Source of the DNA: SHVZ01 sp041906305
GTDB lineage: Bacteria > Pseudomonadota > Alphaproteobacteria > SHVZ01
Length of the DNA: 64,000 bases
NCBI GenBank assembly: GCA_041906305.1
Contig: JAYRJL010000001.1
Coordinates: 434,001 to 498,000 of the forward strand
Reading direction: 5' to 3'
Below the pieces are notes generated by a model that saw only the letters and a list, made by a program, of their open reading frames with translations, did not search any database and had not been told where the DNA came from. The position numbers and the translations under genes were made by a program. Shown here in pieces: positions 23,471-33,407 of the stretch (within the stretch, counting starts at the first letter, position 1; each line of letters starts with the position of its first letter).

Positions 23471-25642
23471 CTAGAACGAGAAGCGTCGCAGCGGGACCTG
23501 CGTCCCGGTCGAGAGCGTCATCGTGCCGGTCGTCTGCGAGTCGAACTGGATCGTGAACAGCCCGCGCGACGTCGAGGTGGTCGGGGCCGTGAAGGGGCTC
23601 GAGGTGAAGCTGCCGCCGCCGGCGAACTCGGTCAGCACCCCGATGAAGACGTTCGGCACCGACATCGTCGCGTTGGCGACGTACCAGGTCGCCTGTCCGG
23701 CCGAGTTGTAGAGGAAGCCCGAGACGAACATCGTGGTGTCCTGCACCTCGATGAAGAAGCCGCGGCCGCTCTCGTTCGGGTTCCACCACCAGCCCTTGGT
23801 CGGATGTCCCGCGGCGGGCCCGCGGGTCACGCCGCCGCTGGTGATCTCGTAGCGGGTGATCGTGATCGGGCTGGCACCCGGCAGCGTCAGGATGGCGACG
23901 GTCGGCGAGGAGAAGGTGAGCGTCATCGTCCCGATGGAGCCCAGCGCGGTCGGCGCCTGGTAGGTGCCGGTCAGGGTCTGTCCGTTCTGGAACGCCTCGA
24001 CCGAGCCCGAATAGGCCGTGTCGCTCGTCATCGCGCCGGTCGAGGTGTACCAGATGCTCGACCCGTCGGACGTGTAGCCGTAGGCGGCGAAGAAGAGCCG
24101 GCCGTTGTCGATCTCGATCGAGTAGCCGCGCCCCGACTGGTTGGAGTTCCAGTACCAGCCGCTCTCGGGCGTGCCCAGCTTCGCCAGCACCACGTCGGAG
24201 CTGCCGGCCTTGGTGATCGCCGGCGAGGTCAGGTTGCCGCTGAGAAGCTCGCCCGCATAGACGACGCCGGTCGGGCGGCTGGAGTCGACGGAGACGAAGC
24301 CGGCGTTGTTGTAGGCGTTGGCCCCTGCGATGCCGGTCGCCCAGACGGCGGTGCCGCTGGAATCGAACTTCGCGGCGAAGCCGTCATTGGTGCCGATGCG
24401 GGTCAAGGGCGGCACGTTGAGCGTGCCCGAGCCGAAGGCGCCGCCGACATAGATGTTGGCCGGGCTCGCGGTGTCGACCGCGACGCTCGCCATGCTGGTC
24501 GAGGCGCCCGACCCGCCGATGCTCTTGGACCAGGTGGTGAGCCCGTTGGAGTCGAGCTTGAGCAGCAGCCCGTCGGAGGTGCCGAGGCGCAGCAGCGACG
24601 GCGTCGTCAGGTTGCCGGTGTGGAAATAGCCGGCGGCGTAGATGTTGGGCGCGGTCTCGCGATCCACCGTGACGCTGGAGAGCGAGGTGTGCGTGCCGGT
24701 GCCGCCGTAGTTCCGGGCCCAGACGATCGAGCCCGAGGAATCGAGCTTGAGCGCGAAGCCGTCGATCTCGCCGATCCGCGTCAGCACCGGCGTCGACAGC
24801 GCGGCGGAGGTGCGGCCGCTGACGAAGTAGTGGAAGCCGCCGACGACGTAGACCTGCGCCGGCGTCGAGCGGTCGACGGCGATGTCGTTGGCGAAGGCAT
24901 AGGAGCCGGAGCCGCCGAAATTCTTGGCCCAGGCGGTGGCGCCCGAGGCGTCGAGCTTGATCGTGAGCGCGTCGGCGTCGCCGATCTTGGTGATCGACGG
25001 CGTGGTCAGGTGCGCACCGGACAGCACGCCGCCCAGGTAGACGTTGGCGGGACTCGCGGTGTCGACCGCGATGCCCGCGGCGGCGGCGGATGCGCCGGTG
25101 CCGCCGAAGTTCTTGGCCCAGGTGATCGTGCCGGCGGAGTCGAGCTTGACCGCGAACAGGTCGCGCTCGCCGATCTTCGTGAGCGTCGGCGTGGTCAGGC
25201 TGGCGGTGGTGAACGAGCCCGAGACGTAGACGTTCGGCGACCCGGTGGCGTCGACCGCCACCCGGTTGGAGACGGCCGTGGCGCCGGCGCCGCCGAAATT
25301 CTTCGCCCACAGCACGCGTCCGTTGCTGGTGAGCTTGGCGACGAAGACGTCGGCGGTGCCGATGCGGGTCAACGTCGTCGTGCCGAGCGTCAGCGTCGAT
25401 CCGGTGAAGGACCCCGCGAGATAGATGTTGCCGGAAGCGTCGATCGCGGTGACCGGCGTCGAGGTCGTCTGGCCGGACGTGCCGAAGCTCTGCGCCCAGG
25501 CGAAGCCGACATCCGCGGCGCGCGCCGGCGCAGCGACGGAGACGAGACAGAAGGCGAGGAGAAAAAGGCGAATCGCCTGTCGGCGAAGACCGGGGGAAGG
25601 GCGCTGCGCGGCATGGCGCTCCATGCCGGAACTACTTGTCAT
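23471..25642 (-). CDS. Large secreted repeat protein (SBBP-like beta-propeller) with duplicated C-terminal module
   Basis: 723 residues with a signal peptide cleaved near residue 43. About seven 60- to 65-residue repeats follow the plan VAVDTASPANIYVGG, LT.P.LTRIGT.D, FA.KLDSSG, W.KNFGG, which resembles SBBP/beta-propeller repeats. The C-terminus holds two copies of another module, GWYWNSNQSGRGYSIEI and GWWWNPNESGRGFFIEV, each with a W-rich core. It is likely exported and may be surface- or matrix-associated. The gene is convergent with flagellin. Start 25642 is preferred; 25624 is an alternative. Confidence 0.75.
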   Translation of the reverse strand: MTSSSGMERHAAQRPSPGLRRQAIRLFLLAFCLVSVAAPARAADVGFAWAQSFGTSGQTTSTPVTAIDASGNIYLAGSFTGSTLTLGTTTLTRIGTADVFVAKLTSNGRVLWAKNFGGAGATAVSNRVAVDATGSPNVYVSGSFTTASLTTPTLTKIGERDLFAVKLDSAGTITWAKNFGGTGASAAAAGIAVDTASPANVYLGGVLSGAHLTTPSITKIGDADALTIKLDASGATAWAKNFGGSGSYAFANDIAVDRSTPAQVYVVGGFHYFVSGRTSAALSTPVLTRIGEIDGFALKLDSSGSIVWARNYGGTGTHTSLSSVTVDRETAPNIYAAGYFHTGNLTTPSLLRLGTSDGLLLKLDSNGLTTWSKSIGGSGASTSMASVAVDTASPANIYVGGAFGSGTLNVPPLTRIGTNDGFAAKFDSSGTAVWATGIAGANAYNNAGFVSVDSSRPTGVVYAGELLSGNLTSPAITKAGSSDVVLAKLGTPESGWYWNSNQSGRGYSIEIDNGRLFFAAYGYTSDGSSIWYTSTGAMTSDTAYSGSVEAFQNGQTLTGTYQAPTALGSIGTMTLTFSSPTVAILTLPGASPITITRYEITSGGVTRGPAAGHPTKGWWWNPNESGRGFFIEVQDTTMFVSGFLYNSAGQATWYVANATMSVPNVFIGVLTEFAGGGSFTSSPFTAPTTSTSRGLFTIQFDSQTTGTMTLSTGTQVPLRRFSF

Positions 25643-25776
25643 TGCTCGCTTTTCCCCTGTCCCAAGCGATCCGGCAGCGCATACTCGTCAAATGCGCGGC
25701 AAATTTGCCATACCGCTCCTGCCAATGCATGGGACAAAGGAAAGGGGCTCCTGGATCCGCCCCTGGTCTCTGCGTC

Positions 25777-26484
25777 TCAGTCGGCCGACAGCCGTAGCCG
25801 CCGGGCGACGGCGCGGCGGATCAGGAGGGTCCCGGCCAGGGCAGCCAGGATCGCCAGGGCCAGCGACCAGACGAGGCGCAGCCGGAACTCTTCGACGACC
25901 GAGCCGTCGACCTGGTAGATGCCTTCGAAGAAGCCGATGCGCCGGCCGTCGTCGGCGATGATCGGAACGAATACCTGCACGTAGACGCCACCGGCGCTGA
26001 AGTGGCGCTTGTAGAAGCTCTTCGCGTCGGTCGGGAACTCGTGCCGCATCAGGTGGATCGCGCTCTCGACGTCGTCGGACTTCGGGCGCGCCGCCTCGGC
26101 GAGCGGGCGCGCCGCCCGGTCGTAGAGCTCGACCACGATGAACTGGTTGTCGAGCAGCTCCTCGGCGAGTTCCTGGAGCTGGGAGCGGACGCCGACCTCC
26201 CAGGGGGACGCCAGCTTGTCGCGATGGCTCGCGAAGAACGCCCGCGTCTTCTCTTCCGCCAGCACCACGACACGATCATCCACCGCCTCGACGTCGAGGT
26301 AGAGCATGATTCCGGTCGTCAGCGCCGCCAGCGCCAGGAAGACGCCGGTCATCCTGGCCGTGAACCGACGCCGGATACCGGGGTCAGCGATCTTCGTCTC
26401 CTGGTGGATCGAGCGCGAGTATAGCCCGTGCCGCTGCCGACCGGACGAGGGTGCCAAACGTCGCACCCGCGGCGATCCCTCCAA
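25777..26484 (-). CDS. Orphan membrane sensor domain, possibly truncated signalling protein
   Basis: Up to 235 residues. A first membrane helix (MTGVFLALAALTTGIMLYLD) and a second near the C-terminus (LVWSLALAILAALAGTLLI) enclose a roughly 120-residue extracytoplasmic region. The frame stops right after RRAVARRLRLSAD, where proteins of this type normally continue into an output domain such as HD-GYP. No such domain is encoded in the 134 bp downstream. The start is uncertain: the ATG at 26352 would leave 191 residues and room for a promoter after the terminator at 26489. It could be a stand-alone sensor or a decayed gene. Confidence 0.6.
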   Translation of the reverse strand: MEGSPRVRRLAPSSGRQRHGLYSRSIHQETKIADPGIRRRFTARMTGVFLALAALTTGIMLYLDVEAVDDRVVVLAEEKTRAFFASHRDKLASPWEVGVRSQLQELAEELLDNQFIVVELYDRAARPLAEAARPKSDDVESAIHLMRHEFPTDAKSFYKRHFSAGGVYVQVFVPIIADDGRRIGFFEGIYQVDGSVVEEFRLRLVWSLALAILAALAGTLLIRRAVARRLRLSAD

Positions 26485-26488
26485 ACGA

Positions 26489-26517
26489 AAAGGGCGGACC
26501 CGTCGGGCCCGCCCTTT
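26489..26517 (-). terminator. Rho-independent terminator of the 5'-nucleotidase gene
   Basis: Arms AAAGGGCGGACCCG (26489-26502) and CGGGCCCGCCCTTT (26504-26517) pair with one mismatch. On the minus strand the stem ends in TTTT followed by CGTTT. It lies 19 bp after the nucleotidase stop codon at 26536. Confidence 0.8.
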
Positions 26518-26535
26518 GAGCGTCGGAGGAAGCGG

Positions 26536-28053
<1,518 letters not shown>

Positions 28054-28137
28054 GGGCGGGCTCCCCCGGGAAAGGCGTTAAGCCGCCATGTTAGCATCCG
28101 CCGGACGCGGCGGAAGGGGCGAGGCGCGTTCCTCGGA

Positions 28138-29742
28138 TCACGCGTCGAGGATGTCGCGGATCGGCGTCGGCTTGCCCAGCAGGTAGCCCTGGCCCAGCGA
28201 GGCGCCCAGCGACTGCGAGGCCTTGGCCTGGTCCGCGGTCTCGATCGACTCCGCGATCACCGGGATGCCGAGGCTTCGGCAGAGCCCGATCATCGCCACC
28301 AGGAACGCCTTGTCGCGGGGCTGGGTGGCGGCGTTGCGGATGTAGCGGCCGTCGATCTTGGCGAAGTCGACGTTGAAGGCCGAGAGATACTGGAACGAGG
28401 CGGCGCCGGCGCCGAGGTCGTCGATGCAGATCGGGTGGCCGCGCCGGCGGAGCCGGTCGACCTGCTGGGTCGCGCGCCCGAGGCTGCCGATCGACGCGGT
28501 CTCGGTGATCTCGAACAGGATGTCGGGCGGGTTGATCTTGTGCTTGTAGAGAAGCTCCTCGAGCGCATCGACGAAGTCGGGGGACTCGATCGAGCGGCCG
28601 GAGAGGTTGATCGCGACCCTGACCTCGCGCCGGACCGGCGGACGGCCGAGCTGGGCGAACGTCTCCTCGGCGACCATCAGGTCGAACTCGGGCGCCAGCG
28701 CGGCCTGCTCGGCGGCGGCGATCACCGGGCCTGGATCGGAGTTGTCGGGCAGCCGGCAGAGCGCCTCGTAGTGATGCACCTGCAGGCTCTCCAGCTGGAC
28801 GATCGGCTGCAGCGCCATCTCGACGCGGCGCTCGCGGATGGTCTCGCGCAGCTTTGCGACCGCGACCGCGGCGTCCGCCAGCAGCGCCGGCAGGCCGGGA
28901 CCCAGCGCGGAGATGCCGTCGACCGAGAGCTCGGCCTGGGCGAAGCGCTGTACCGCGTAGAGCACGGCGCGGCCGGCATCGGCGCGCGACAGGCCGGCGG
29001 TCTCGAGCGCGATGGTGACCGCCTTGGCGGTGAGCGGCGGGCCCCTCGGCGCCGCCTTGGCCGTGGCGTCGGTCAGGTCCTTCGCCAGCTTCTGCTCGTC
29101 GATGGGCTTCGGCGCCAGCACGCCGAAGCGTCCGCCGCCGAGGCGCCCGGCGACGCCGTCGGCGCCGGCGGTCTGGTCGAGGATCTCGCCGATCGTCTGC
29201 AGCAGCTGGCGGCGATGCTCGGGATCGGTGGTCGCCATGAGCTTGTCGAGGTCGCCGAGATCGAGGAGGGCGAGCTGGTCGCCGTCGGCGCCCTCGGCCA
29301 TGCGCTCGGAGAGCGCGGTCGCGAACCCGGCCTCGGTCAGCGCGCCCGAGGCGCGGTCGCGCTCGCGCGCGGCGATGGCGCCGGGCCTCACCACCGGCTG
29401 GGTCAGCGAGACGAAGGTGCCCGGGTTGTCGGGCAGGCGGCAGGCGCCGAACAGCACCTCGCGTCCGGAGGCGAGATGCACCAGGGCCGGGCTCATCCGG
29501 CCCGCGGGCCCGAGGTCCGCCAGCATCGTCTTGACCCGGCCGCGGTCGGGAAGCGCGATGATGGAGAGGAAAACCATGCCCTGCAGCTTGTCGGCGGTGC
29601 GCCGGGTCAGCGTCTCGATCGCGCCGGCGGCATAGCCGATGTTGCCGTCGTCGGTCACCTCCATCACCGCGTCGGCGGCGGCGAAGGCGAAGGCGACGAA
29701 GCGGTCGCGGACCTTGTGGTCCTCGTGGGTCCCCCCGGACAT
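28138..29742 (-). CDS. EAL-domain protein, probable cyclic-di-GMP phosphodiesterase
   Basis: 534 residues. A PAS-like N-terminus (VTDDGNIGYAAGAIETLT) leads into a GGDEF-like domain whose active-site loop is degenerate (GGGRFGV in place of GGDEF). The C-terminal EAL domain keeps the key motifs: HYEALCRL, NLSGRS, EITETASIG, DDLGAG, KIDGRYI and E in IAESIE. The canonical DDFGTG is DDLGAG here. It should hydrolyse c-di-GMP in the cytoplasm; the degenerate half may be regulatory. No membrane segment is apparent. Confidence 0.88.
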   Translation of the reverse strand: MSGGTHEDHKVRDRFVAFAFAAADAVMEVTDDGNIGYAAGAIETLTRRTADKLQGMVFLSIIALPDRGRVKTMLADLGPAGRMSPALVHLASGREVLFGACRLPDNPGTFVSLTQPVVRPGAIAARERDRASGALTEAGFATALSERMAEGADGDQLALLDLGDLDKLMATTDPEHRRQLLQTIGEILDQTAGADGVAGRLGGGRFGVLAPKPIDEQKLAKDLTDATAKAAPRGPPLTAKAVTIALETAGLSRADAGRAVLYAVQRFAQAELSVDGISALGPGLPALLADAAVAVAKLRETIRERRVEMALQPIVQLESLQVHHYEALCRLPDNSDPGPVIAAAEQAALAPEFDLMVAEETFAQLGRPPVRREVRVAINLSGRSIESPDFVDALEELLYKHKINPPDILFEITETASIGSLGRATQQVDRLRRRGHPICIDDLGAGAASFQYLSAFNVDFAKIDGRYIRNAATQPRDKAFLVAMIGLCRSLGIPVIAESIETADQAKASQSLGASLGQGYLLGKPTPIRDILDA

Positions 29743-29784
29743 CGCCCGATCCTAGAGCGACTGGGTGCTTCGCACCATTCGTAA

Positions 29785-29919
29785 CCCTCCCTCGCGTCGT
29801 ACGCGGGGGAGGGAAGGGTGGGGGCCCGAGCGAAGCGAGGTCGTTTGGGGCCGAGGCGCGCGTGCGTTCCTCGCTGCGCTCGCCCCCACCCCGTCCCTCC
29901 CCCGCTCCGCGGGAGAGGG
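29785..29919. repeat. Composite paired palindromic element
   Basis: The left end (29785-29813) is identical to the copy at 655. It is followed by AAGGGTGGGGGCCCGAGCG. The right end reads CGCTCGCCCCCACCCCG and a second hairpin (29894-29919, CCCTCCCCCGC/GCGGGAGAGGG). The two ends are inverted relative to each other, as in the units at 37439 and 41605. It fills the gap between two minus-strand genes. Confidence 0.75.
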
Positions 29920-29933
29920 AGTCCGAGGGGCCC

Positions 29934-30950
29934 TTACGTCGTCAGCACGATCTTGCCGATGTGCTCGCTCGTTTCCATCAGGGCATGCGCCTTGGCGGCC
30001 TCGGCGAGCGGGAAGGTCTTGTAGACGACCGGCTTGATCCGGCCCGAGGAGAGCAGCGGCCAGACCCTGGCCTTGAGCTCGGCGGCGATGTGGCCCTTCT
30101 CGACCGGGCTTCGCGGACGGAGCGTCGTGCCGGTGACGATCGCGCGCTTGCGCATCATCTTGCCGATGTCGAGCTCGACCTTGTTCCCCTTCAGCGCGGC
30201 GATGTAGACGATGCGCCCGTCGGTGGCGAGGAGGTCGAGGTTCTTCGGAAAGTAGGCGCCGCCGACCATGTCGAGCACGACGTCGACGCCCTTCGGCGCC
30301 GCCGCCTTGATCACCTCGGCGAAGTCCTCGGTGCGATAGTTGATGGCGCGCGCGGCGCCGAGGCCGGTGCAGGCCTTCACCTTGTCGTCGGAGCCGGCGG
30401 TCGTGAACACGGTGGAGCCGAGCGCGTGCGCCAGCTGGATCGCCGTGGTGCCGATGCCGCTCGACCCGCCATGGATCAGGATGGTCTCGCCCGGCTTGAG
30501 CGCGCCCCGCTGGAAGACGTTGGTCCAGACGGTGAAGAAGGTTTCCGGCAGTCCCGCCGCCTCGACCCAGCCCATGCCGTCGGGCACCGGCAGGCACTGC
30601 ACCACGGGCGCGGTCGCATATTCGGCATAGCCGCCACCGGCCAGCAGCGCCGTCACCTTGTCGCCGGCCTTGAAGCTCCAGCGCATCGCCTCCGGCACGG
30701 CGGGGCCTGCGGGTCCGACCGCCACCACCTCGCCCGCGACCTCGAGGCCGGGAAGGTCGGAGGCGCCGGCCGGTGGCGGGTACCCGCCCTGGCGCTGAAG
30801 CATGTCGGGCCGGTTGACGCCCGCAGCCCTGACCCGGATCAGCACCTCGCCGGGACCCGGCTTGGGCACCGGCCGGGTCGCCGCCTTCAGTACGTCCGGG
30901 CCGCCGGGGGTCGAGATCTCGACCGCGGTCATCGTCTCGGGCAGCGTCAT
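29934..30950 (-). CDS. NAD(P)H-quinone oxidoreductase, zinc-independent MDR (PIG3-like) family
   Basis: 338 residues. The GroES-like domain (PGPGEVLIRVRAAGVNRPDMLQRQGGYPPP) and Rossmann domain (ILIHGGSSGIGTTAIQLAHALG) place it in the quinone-oxidoreductase branch of medium-chain reductases. It lacks the structural and catalytic zinc cysteines, as expected. PIG3-type members reduce quinones one electron at a time and respond to oxidative stress. The divergent DUF1192 gene next to it is an arrangement seen in other alphaproteobacteria. Confidence 0.9.
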   Translation of the reverse strand: MTLPETMTAVEISTPGGPDVLKAATRPVPKPGPGEVLIRVRAAGVNRPDMLQRQGGYPPPAGASDLPGLEVAGEVVAVGPAGPAVPEAMRWSFKAGDKVTALLAGGGYAEYATAPVVQCLPVPDGMGWVEAAGLPETFFTVWTNVFQRGALKPGETILIHGGSSGIGTTAIQLAHALGSTVFTTAGSDDKVKACTGLGAARAINYRTEDFAEVIKAAAPKGVDVVLDMVGGAYFPKNLDLLATDGRIVYIAALKGNKVELDIGKMMRKRAIVTGTTLRPRSPVEKGHIAAELKARVWPLLSSGRIKPVVYKTFPLAEAAKAHALMETSEHIGKIVLTT

Positions 30951-31018
30951 CGTCCTCTCCGCCTCGTTCGGTGTTGGTCTAGTATCGCCGAAATCGCCTG
31001 AGCGGAAGGAGGGCTTCG

Positions 31019-31210
31019 ATGTCGGACTTCGACGATCTTGAACCGCGTGGGCCCAACAAGAAGCCGACGCCCAGGAACCTGGAGCCGATGTCGGTCGAGG
31101 AACTACGTGACTACATCGAGCGCCTGAAGGCGGAAATCGTGAGGGCTGAAGCTCAGATCGCGGCGAAGCAGAGTCAGGCGAAGGGCGCGGCCTCGCTGTT
31201 CAAGTTCTAG
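31019..31210 (+). CDS. DUF1192 small protein
   Basis: 63 residues. LEPMSVEELRDYIERLKAEI followed by VRAEAQIAAKQ is the conserved DUF1192 helical core, which is probably a short coiled coil. The N-terminus (SDFDDLEPRGPNKKP) is acidic then basic and likely disordered. GGAAGGAGGG lies seven to eight bases upstream of the ATG. The family's function is unknown. It is divergent from the quinone oxidoreductase gene. Confidence 0.85.
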   Translation: MSDFDDLEPRGPNKKPTPRNLEPMSVEELRDYIERLKAEIVRAEAQIAAKQSQAKGAASLFKF

Positions 31211-31237
31211 GGCGGCTGTCTACGGAGCCTGCGATCA

Positions 31238-31283
31238 CGGAAATCGCTCGAGCCCACGGAAGACCGCGGGTACGCGATTTCCG
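31238..31283 (-). repeat. Double-stem hairpin repeat, copy 1
   Basis: The outer arms CGGAAATCGC and GCGATTTCCG pair perfectly over 10 bp. The inner arms CCCACGG and CCGCGGG pair with one mismatch around an AAGA loop. Read on the minus strand, spacer GTA, loop TCTT and spacer CTCGA match copy 2 at 31325 (GTA, TCTT, CCCGA). Confidence 0.8.
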
Positions 31284-31324
31284 CCGCCGGCAAGTTCTCC
31301 GACTCCTCAAAAAATCTATCGGCG

Positions 31325-31372
31325 GCCGGATCGCGTACCCAAGCGTCTTCGCTTGGGCCCGAGCGATCCGGC
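31325..31372 (+). repeat. Double-stem hairpin repeat, copy 2
   Basis: The outer arms GCCGGATCGC and GCGATCCGGC and the inner arms CCCAAGCG and CGCTTGGG are all perfect, with loop TCTT. It is the same element as copy 1, inverted and 41 bp away. Arm bases differ between the copies in compensating pairs, so the fold is preserved. It lies in the 190-bp gap between DUF1192 and a convergent hydrolase gene. Confidence 0.8.
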
Positions 31373-31400
31373 ACCAACGCCGATTCCGAACCTGCGTACC

Positions 31401-32510
31401 CTAGGCCCTCCAACGCGGGACCGCCCGCGCCATCGTCCACATCACGCGGTCGAGATCGCGCGCGAGCTCGCTCTCGCGTGACCGCGTGTTGCAGAGCGCG
31501 GCCCAGGTGAGGCCGCTCGTCGTGCGCACCATGATCGTCGCGGTGCCGGGCAGGCTTCCGGTGTGCCAGGCGTTGCCGCGCGCGTTCACGCGCCAGCCGC
31601 GCGCATACGCCGGATTGATCGGGCTCGCCGTCGTCATCAGGGATAGGGTCTCGGGCTTGAGCAGGCGCGGCACCGCGGCGGCGAAGCGCGCGAGCGAGGC
31701 GGCGCTCGCGATCCAGCCGCCATGCGAATCCATGCGCCGCACGTCCATGCCGTAGGCATTCTCGCGGGGGCCGGCGTAGTAGCGCACCTCGGGCGGCTGC
31801 CGCTCGGCCAGCGTGTTGCCGGCGATCTCCATGTCGGCGATGCCCGAAGGTGCCAGCAGGGTCTGCTTCACGTGACCGGCGTAGGACTTCCCGTCTATCC
31901 GCTCGACCACGCGGCCGAGCAGGCAATAGCCGAAGTTGGAATAGGCGTAGTGCGTTCCCGGATCATGCGCCGGAGCCTGGTACGCGAGCGTCGCTTCGAT
32001 CAGCGCCGCGTGCTCGGGCAGCCCGGCGCGGAACATCGGATCGGTCGCGTCGTTGGGCCAGCCGCCGGAGGTGTGGGTCAGCAGGTGGTCGACCGTGATC
32101 GCGCGCAGCCGCGGGCTCTCGATCCTGCCGTAGGTCTCGCCGAGGATGCCGTCGAGGCCGAGCACCCGGTCGCCGAGCCTGAGCCTGCCTTCCTCGATCA
32201 GCCGGAAGATCGCGACCGAGGTGATCGGCTTCGAGACGCTGGCGATGCGGAAACGATGTGAGGTCGTCAGCGCCTCGCCGGCATCGCGGTCGGCGAGGCC
32301 GAACGCCGCCTCGTGCACGAGCTTGCCGGCGTGCGTGAAGGCGACGGCGAGGCCGGGGACCTCATGCTGCTTGCGGAAGCCCTCCGCCGCCTCCGCCATC
32401 TTCGCGACCTCGGTCGATGTGGGCGGGGACGCCGCCTGCGCGAGGGCGGGCCGGGCGAAGACCATCGCGGCCGCGCTTCCGGCCAGGACCTGTCGCCGAC
32501 CGAGGATCAT
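31401..32510 (-). CDS. Serine hydrolase, class C beta-lactamase-like, Tat-exported
   Basis: 369 residues. The N-terminus ILGRRQVLAGSAAAMVFARPALA has a twin-arginine pair and an alanine-rich signal. The penicillin-recognising fold has S-x-x-K in ASVSKPIT, Y-x-N in YAYSNFGYC, and H-x-G in AWHTGSLPG near the C-terminus. It is therefore a PF00144 hydrolase, either an esterase, a D-aminopeptidase-like enzyme or a peptidoglycan-related enzyme. Antibiotic hydrolysis cannot be concluded. It is convergent with DUF1192 across the hairpin-repeat pair. Confidence 0.87.
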   Translation of the reverse strand: MILGRRQVLAGSAAAMVFARPALAQAASPPTSTEVAKMAEAAEGFRKQHEVPGLAVAFTHAGKLVHEAAFGLADRDAGEALTTSHRFRIASVSKPITSVAIFRLIEEGRLRLGDRVLGLDGILGETYGRIESPRLRAITVDHLLTHTSGGWPNDATDPMFRAGLPEHAALIEATLAYQAPAHDPGTHYAYSNFGYCLLGRVVERIDGKSYAGHVKQTLLAPSGIADMEIAGNTLAERQPPEVRYYAGPRENAYGMDVRRMDSHGGWIASAASLARFAAAVPRLLKPETLSLMTTASPINPAYARGWRVNARGNAWHTGSLPGTATIMVRTTSGLTWAALCNTRSRESELARDLDRVMWTMARAVPRWRA

Positions 32511-32532
32511 GGCGTGATGCTAGCAACGCCGG

Positions 32533-32916
32533 TCAGGCGCTGGGAAGTGGAGCAACCCAGGCATGCCGGTGATGGTCGTAGACGGCTTGCGTCGGCGCGG
32601 GAAATGTCCGGTCGGCGAAGCAGCCGACCGCCACCGCCACCAGCTTCGCCATCCGCGCCGGATACCAGAAGACCGTCGAGCCGCAGGTGGCGCAGAAGTG
32701 GAAGACGACGGGATGTCCGCTGTCGGATGGACGCTGGTAGGTGGTCGACACGCCCGCGACCTCCGTCGCGTCGGCGTCGAAGAACGCGGCGATCCCGAAA
32801 GGGGCGCCGGTCCTGCGCTGGCACTCCAGGCAATGACAGAGAGATACCTTGGCGGGCTCGGTACGACAGGCGATGCGGAGCTGCCCGCAACCGCAGGCGG
32901 CGGCACGTGCCGTCAC
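32533..32916 (-). CDS. GFA-family zinc protein
   Basis: 127 residues from a GTG at 32916. The zinc ligands of the glutathione-dependent formaldehyde-activating (GFA) family are CGCGQLRI, CHCLECQRRTG and CATCGSTVFWYP. The GTG overlaps the stop codon of the upstream membrane-protein gene (GTGA), so it is the third cistron of a coupled operon. Most GFA proteins have no confirmed activity; glutathione-formaldehyde chemistry is not implied here. The start is set by the overlap, as the longer frame has no conserved sequence. Confidence 0.85.
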   Translation of the reverse strand: MTARAAACGCGQLRIACRTEPAKVSLCHCLECQRRTGAPFGIAAFFDADATEVAGVSTTYQRPSDSGHPVVFHFCATCGSTVFWYPARMAKLVAVAVGCFADRTFPAPTQAVYDHHRHAWVAPLPSA

Positions 32917-33407
32917 GACCTGCCGCGCGGCATCGGGATCTTCACCGGCTTGTGCTTGTGGGCGGGGGCGGTCGAGACGTTGCCGAAGCCCGCGTCCTCG
33001 GTCAGCGCGTCGCCCCAATAGGCGATGAGATCGGCGTGGCGCTTCTCGATCTCGCCGATCTCGCGCGTGATGCTGCTCTTGACCACCATCGAGACGATCG
33101 GCGGCGTGGCGAAGTAGATGACGCAGCCGACGCCGGCGGCGCCGATGATCACGGCGCCCGTGTTCGGGTCGCCGAGCGCCTTCATCGCGTGCTCCATGGT
33201 GTGGCCGCGCGTCCAGAGCGGCATCAGCACCGGGTAGAGGCCGGCGAGGTTGAGCGAGCCGATGCAGAGCACGCCGAACTTCTCCGGCGTGCGGTCGAAC
33301 AGGAAGGTCAGCAGGGTCGGCAGCAGGCCGACGCCGAGGATGATCGCGGTCGGGCGGAACAGCACCGCGATGACGCCGACGCCGAAGAGCCAGAGAAGCG
33401 CCTTCAA
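32913..33407 (-). CDS. Small membrane protein of a pseudokinase operon
   Basis: 164 residues starting at a TTG (33407) that overlaps the pseudokinase stop codon (TTGA). Four hydrophobic segments are seen (ALLWLFGVGVIAVLF, AIILGVGLLPTLLTFLF, GVLCIGSLNLAGLYPVLM, GAVIIGAAGVGCVIYF). A cytosolic-looking tail then carries KRHADLIAYWGDAL and ends HKHKPVKIPMPRGRS. It overlaps the GFA gene by four bases as well. I do not recognise the family. Tight coupling implies a complex or shared process with the pseudokinase. Confidence 0.75.
   Translation of the reverse strand: MKALLWLFGVGVIAVLFRPTAIILGVGLLPTLLTFLFDRTPEKFGVLCIGSLNLAGLYPVLMPLWTRGHTMEHAMKALGDPNTGAVIIGAAGVGCVIYFATPPIVSMVVKSSITREIGEIEKRHADLIAYWGDALTEDAGFGNVSTAPAHKHKPVKIPMPRGRS

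Noticed and set aside
29743..29933. Tandem GC-rich repeats as a possible CRISPR array
   Set aside because: The copies are inverted palindromes with unequal interiors, not direct repeats with uniform spacers, and no cas genes are present.
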